A stretch of DNA of 41,835 nucleotides, from NCBI GenBank assembly GCA_964358855.1, contig CAYHQQ010000034.1:1-41835 (forward strand), read 5' to 3'. This DNA comes from UBA2396 sp038042175 (GTDB taxonomy: Bacteria > Planctomycetota > Phycisphaerae > Phycisphaerales > UBA1924). The translations under genes were made by a program, and so were the position numbers. Every line of letters starts with the position of its first letter. The stretch's first letter is position 1. This document shows positions 40,476 through 41,835 of this stretch, piece by piece. The notes beneath the pieces were generated by a model that had not been told where the DNA came from, did not search any database, and was given only the letters and a program-made list of their open reading frames with translations.

Positions 40476-41231
40476 ATGACCCTCGCCCTGCTCGAATACA
40501 ACAGCAAGATCGCGACCTTGACGCTCAATCGCCCCGAGAGCCGCAACGCGCTCTCGCTCGACCTGCTCGCGTCGCTCCACTCCCGCGTGAACGAGCTCGC
40601 CGCGAATCAGGAGGCCACGGTCGTTGTGCTCACCGGCGCGGGCAAGTCGTTCTGTGCCGGCATGGATCTCAAAAACGTCTCGAGCGATGAGGGCCTGGCC
40701 GCCGGCCTTCCGCTCAAGCTCCTGCGCTCCCTCGCCGAGCTCACCATCAAAATCCGAAAGCTCCCGCAGGTTGTCATTGCCGTGGTCAACGGGGCGGCCA
40801 TCGGCGGCGGGTGCGGGCTCGCGTGTGTCGCCGACCTCGCCATCACCCACGCCGACAGCAAGATGGGCTTCCCCGAGGTCGACCTGGGCGTCTGCCCTGC
40901 GGTCGTCGCCCCCTGGCTTGTGCGCAAGATCGGGGCCGGGCGGGCACGGGCGATCCTCCTTCGCGGCGGGCTGATGACGGGGCAACAGGCCCTGGACTGC
41001 GGCATCGTGAACCAGGTCGTGCCGTCCGTTGGTGACCTTACCGCCGCCAGTTCCGAGCTCGCCGCCCGCATCGCTTCGGGCGGGCCTCTGGCGATGCGAA
41101 GGACCAAGGAACTGCTGAATCAGCTCGACGGCTCGCTCGACGAAGGGCTTGTCCTTCGAGGGGCCGAACTCTCCGCGGCGGTCCTGGCGACGCCCGAGGC
41201 CCAGGCGATGCTTCGTGGCAAGCTTTCGTGA
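40476..41231 (+). CDS. Enoyl-CoA hydratase family, probably methylglutaconyl-CoA hydratase
   Basis: The 251-residue protein has the crotonase fold, with NRPESRNALSLDLLASLHSR, GAGKSFCAGMDLKN and VNGAAIGGGCGLACVADLAI. The second catalytic Glu is kept in MGFPEVDLGVCPAVVAPWLV. Its GGGxGL pattern and the PAVVAPWLVRKIG stretch resemble bacterial LiuC-type methylglutaconyl-CoA hydratases. The HMG-CoA lyase upstream would act on its product, so leucine degradation is the favoured role. Confidence 0.88.
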   Translation: MTLALLEYNSKIATLTLNRPESRNALSLDLLASLHSRVNELAANQEATVVVLTGAGKSFCAGMDLKNVSSDEGLAAGLPLKLLRSLAELTIKIRKLPQVVIAVVNGAAIGGGCGLACVADLAITHADSKMGFPEVDLGVCPAVVAPWLVRKIGAGRARAILLRGGLMTGQQALDCGIVNQVVPSVGDLTAASSELAARIASGGPLAMRRTKELLNQLDGSLDEGLVLRGAELSAAVLATPEAQAMLRGKLS

Positions 41232-41254
41232 GGTGGCATTCCGAATCGCCGGAC

Positions 41255-41374
41255 GCACCGCTCTGGAGAGCGGTGCCACCATGGGCGGTGCCACCGTGGG
41301 CGGTGCCACCGTGGGCGGTGCCACCATGGGCGGTGCCACCATGGGCGGTGCCACCGTGAGCGGTGCCACCCTAC
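41255..41374. repeat. Hairpin plus seven tandem 15-bp units
   Basis: GCACCGCTCT and AGAGCGGTGC (41255-41276) form a perfect hairpin. Its right arm begins an array of seven 15-bp units, GCGGTGCCACCrTGG, from 41270 to 41374, the last two diverged. The period is a multiple of three, so one frame stays open and reads GGATM/V repeats ahead of the ferredoxin gene, but the ferredoxin start lies beyond the array. Confidence 0.9.
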
Positions 41375-41403
41375 CATTCCACGGTTCAAAGCATGGAGGT
41401 TCG

Positions 41404-41802
41404 ATGCACATCAAGCAGGTCGATCGTGCGGCCAATCCGGCCGAGATCCCAGTCAAGTTTCTCTCGGTCGACCACGACGCCATGGGTATGTCCGCCCCCG
41501 AACAGACTGTCATGGCCTCGCCCACACAGTCGCTGCTCGACGTCGCCCTGGAGGCCGGCATCAATATTGAGCACGCGTGCGGCGGCGTCTGCGCCTGCTC
41601 CACCTGCCACGTCTATGTCGAACAGGGCATGCAGTATTTCGCCGAAGCCACCGAGGCCGAAGAGGATCGCGTCGAGGAGGCCCCGGGCCTGCAACGCAAC
41701 AGCCGCCTGAGTTGCCAGTGCGAGCTTCGCAAAGGCTCGGGTCCCATCGTCGTTCGCATCCCGGCCTGGAATCGCAACGCCGTCAAGGAAGTCCCGCACT
41801 GA
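41404..41802 (+). CDS. 2Fe-2S ferredoxin (adrenodoxin/Isc type)
   Basis: The 132-residue product has the plant/adrenodoxin-like 2Fe-2S fold. The cluster cysteines are in ACGGVCACSTC, with the fourth in SRLSCQCEL, matching the C-x5-C-x2-C...C pattern of Isc/adrenodoxin ferredoxins. GVCACSTCHVYVEQG and the acidic EATEAEEDRVEEAPG segment are typical of electron carriers that serve Fe-S assembly or monooxygenases. GGAGG four bases before the ATG supports this start over the longer frame through the 15-bp repeats. Its partner is unknown. Confidence 0.92.
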   Translation: MHIKQVDRAANPAEIPVKFLSVDHDAMGMSAPEQTVMASPTQSLLDVALEAGINIEHACGGVCACSTCHVYVEQGMQYFAEATEAEEDRVEEAPGLQRNSRLSCQCELRKGSGPIVVRIPAWNRNAVKEVPH

Positions 41803-41810
41803 TCCGACTT

Positions 41811-41835
41811 GGGTGGTGTGGGTGGTGTGGGGGGT
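41811..41835. repeat. Start of a GGGTGGTGT tandem repeat at the window edge
   Basis: Two copies of GGGTGGTGT (41811-41819, 41820-41828) are followed by GGGGGGT, nine bases after the ferredoxin stop. The array is cut by the window end. Confidence 0.7.

Overview
The window is G+C-rich bacterial chromosome. It most resembles a member of the Planctomycetota, probably class Phycisphaerae. That placement is inferred from gene content: a secreted ThuA/DUF1080 protein, a redoxin/cytochrome c/copper-monooxygenase/EF-hand protein, a LysW-dependent amino-acid cluster, ribosomal proteins with low-complexity tails, and many small palindromic repeats. No rRNA or tRNA gene was recognised.

Region 1 (1-6003) is accessory DNA. 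It holds the ThuA/DUF1080 protein, a frameshifted unknown gene, several families of hairpin repeats, the four-domain redox protein, and an IS200-like Y1 transposase flanked by two ~120-bp inverted repeats. That element adjoins a truncated VOC-family gene on its left and supplies the stop codon of an SDR gene on its right.

Region 2 (5975-10371, minus strand) runs from an unknown secreted protein through ruvB and trpF to the SDR dehydrogenase. A Fur-like operator lies upstream of the secreted protein.

Region 3 (10562-27867, plus strand) is the S10-spc-alpha ribosomal block. The order is rpsJ, rplC, rplD, rplW, rplB, rpsS, rplV, rpsC, rplP, rpmC, rpsQ, rplN, rplX, rplE, rpsN, rpsH, rplF, rplR, rpsE, rplO, secY, infA, rpmJ, rpsM, rpsK, rpoA, rplQ. 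There is a good sigma70-type promoter ahead of rpsJ, a second ahead of rpmJ, and an intrinsic terminator after rplQ. The block is unusual in several ways: L22 carries an HTH-like N-terminal domain, S5 and IF-1 have glycine-rich tails, S14 has lost two of its four zinc ligands, spacers between genes are long, and rpmD, adk, map and rpsD are absent from their common positions.

Region 4 (28017-41802) holds metabolic clusters: a Cys-rich lipoprotein, pheS, the LysW-carrier cluster lysW-lysX-lysY-lysZ-lysK on the minus strand, the oxidative pentose phosphate genes gnd-zwf-pgl, a GntR/LacI-type regulator, and an HMG-CoA lyase with two crotonase-fold enzymes followed by a 2Fe-2S ferredoxin. Short tandem repeats and hairpins sit in many of the gaps.

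The most unusual signals are the HTH-L22 fusion with the other modified ribosomal proteins, and the IS200-like element with its hairpin-repeat ends in a region rich in other palindromic families.
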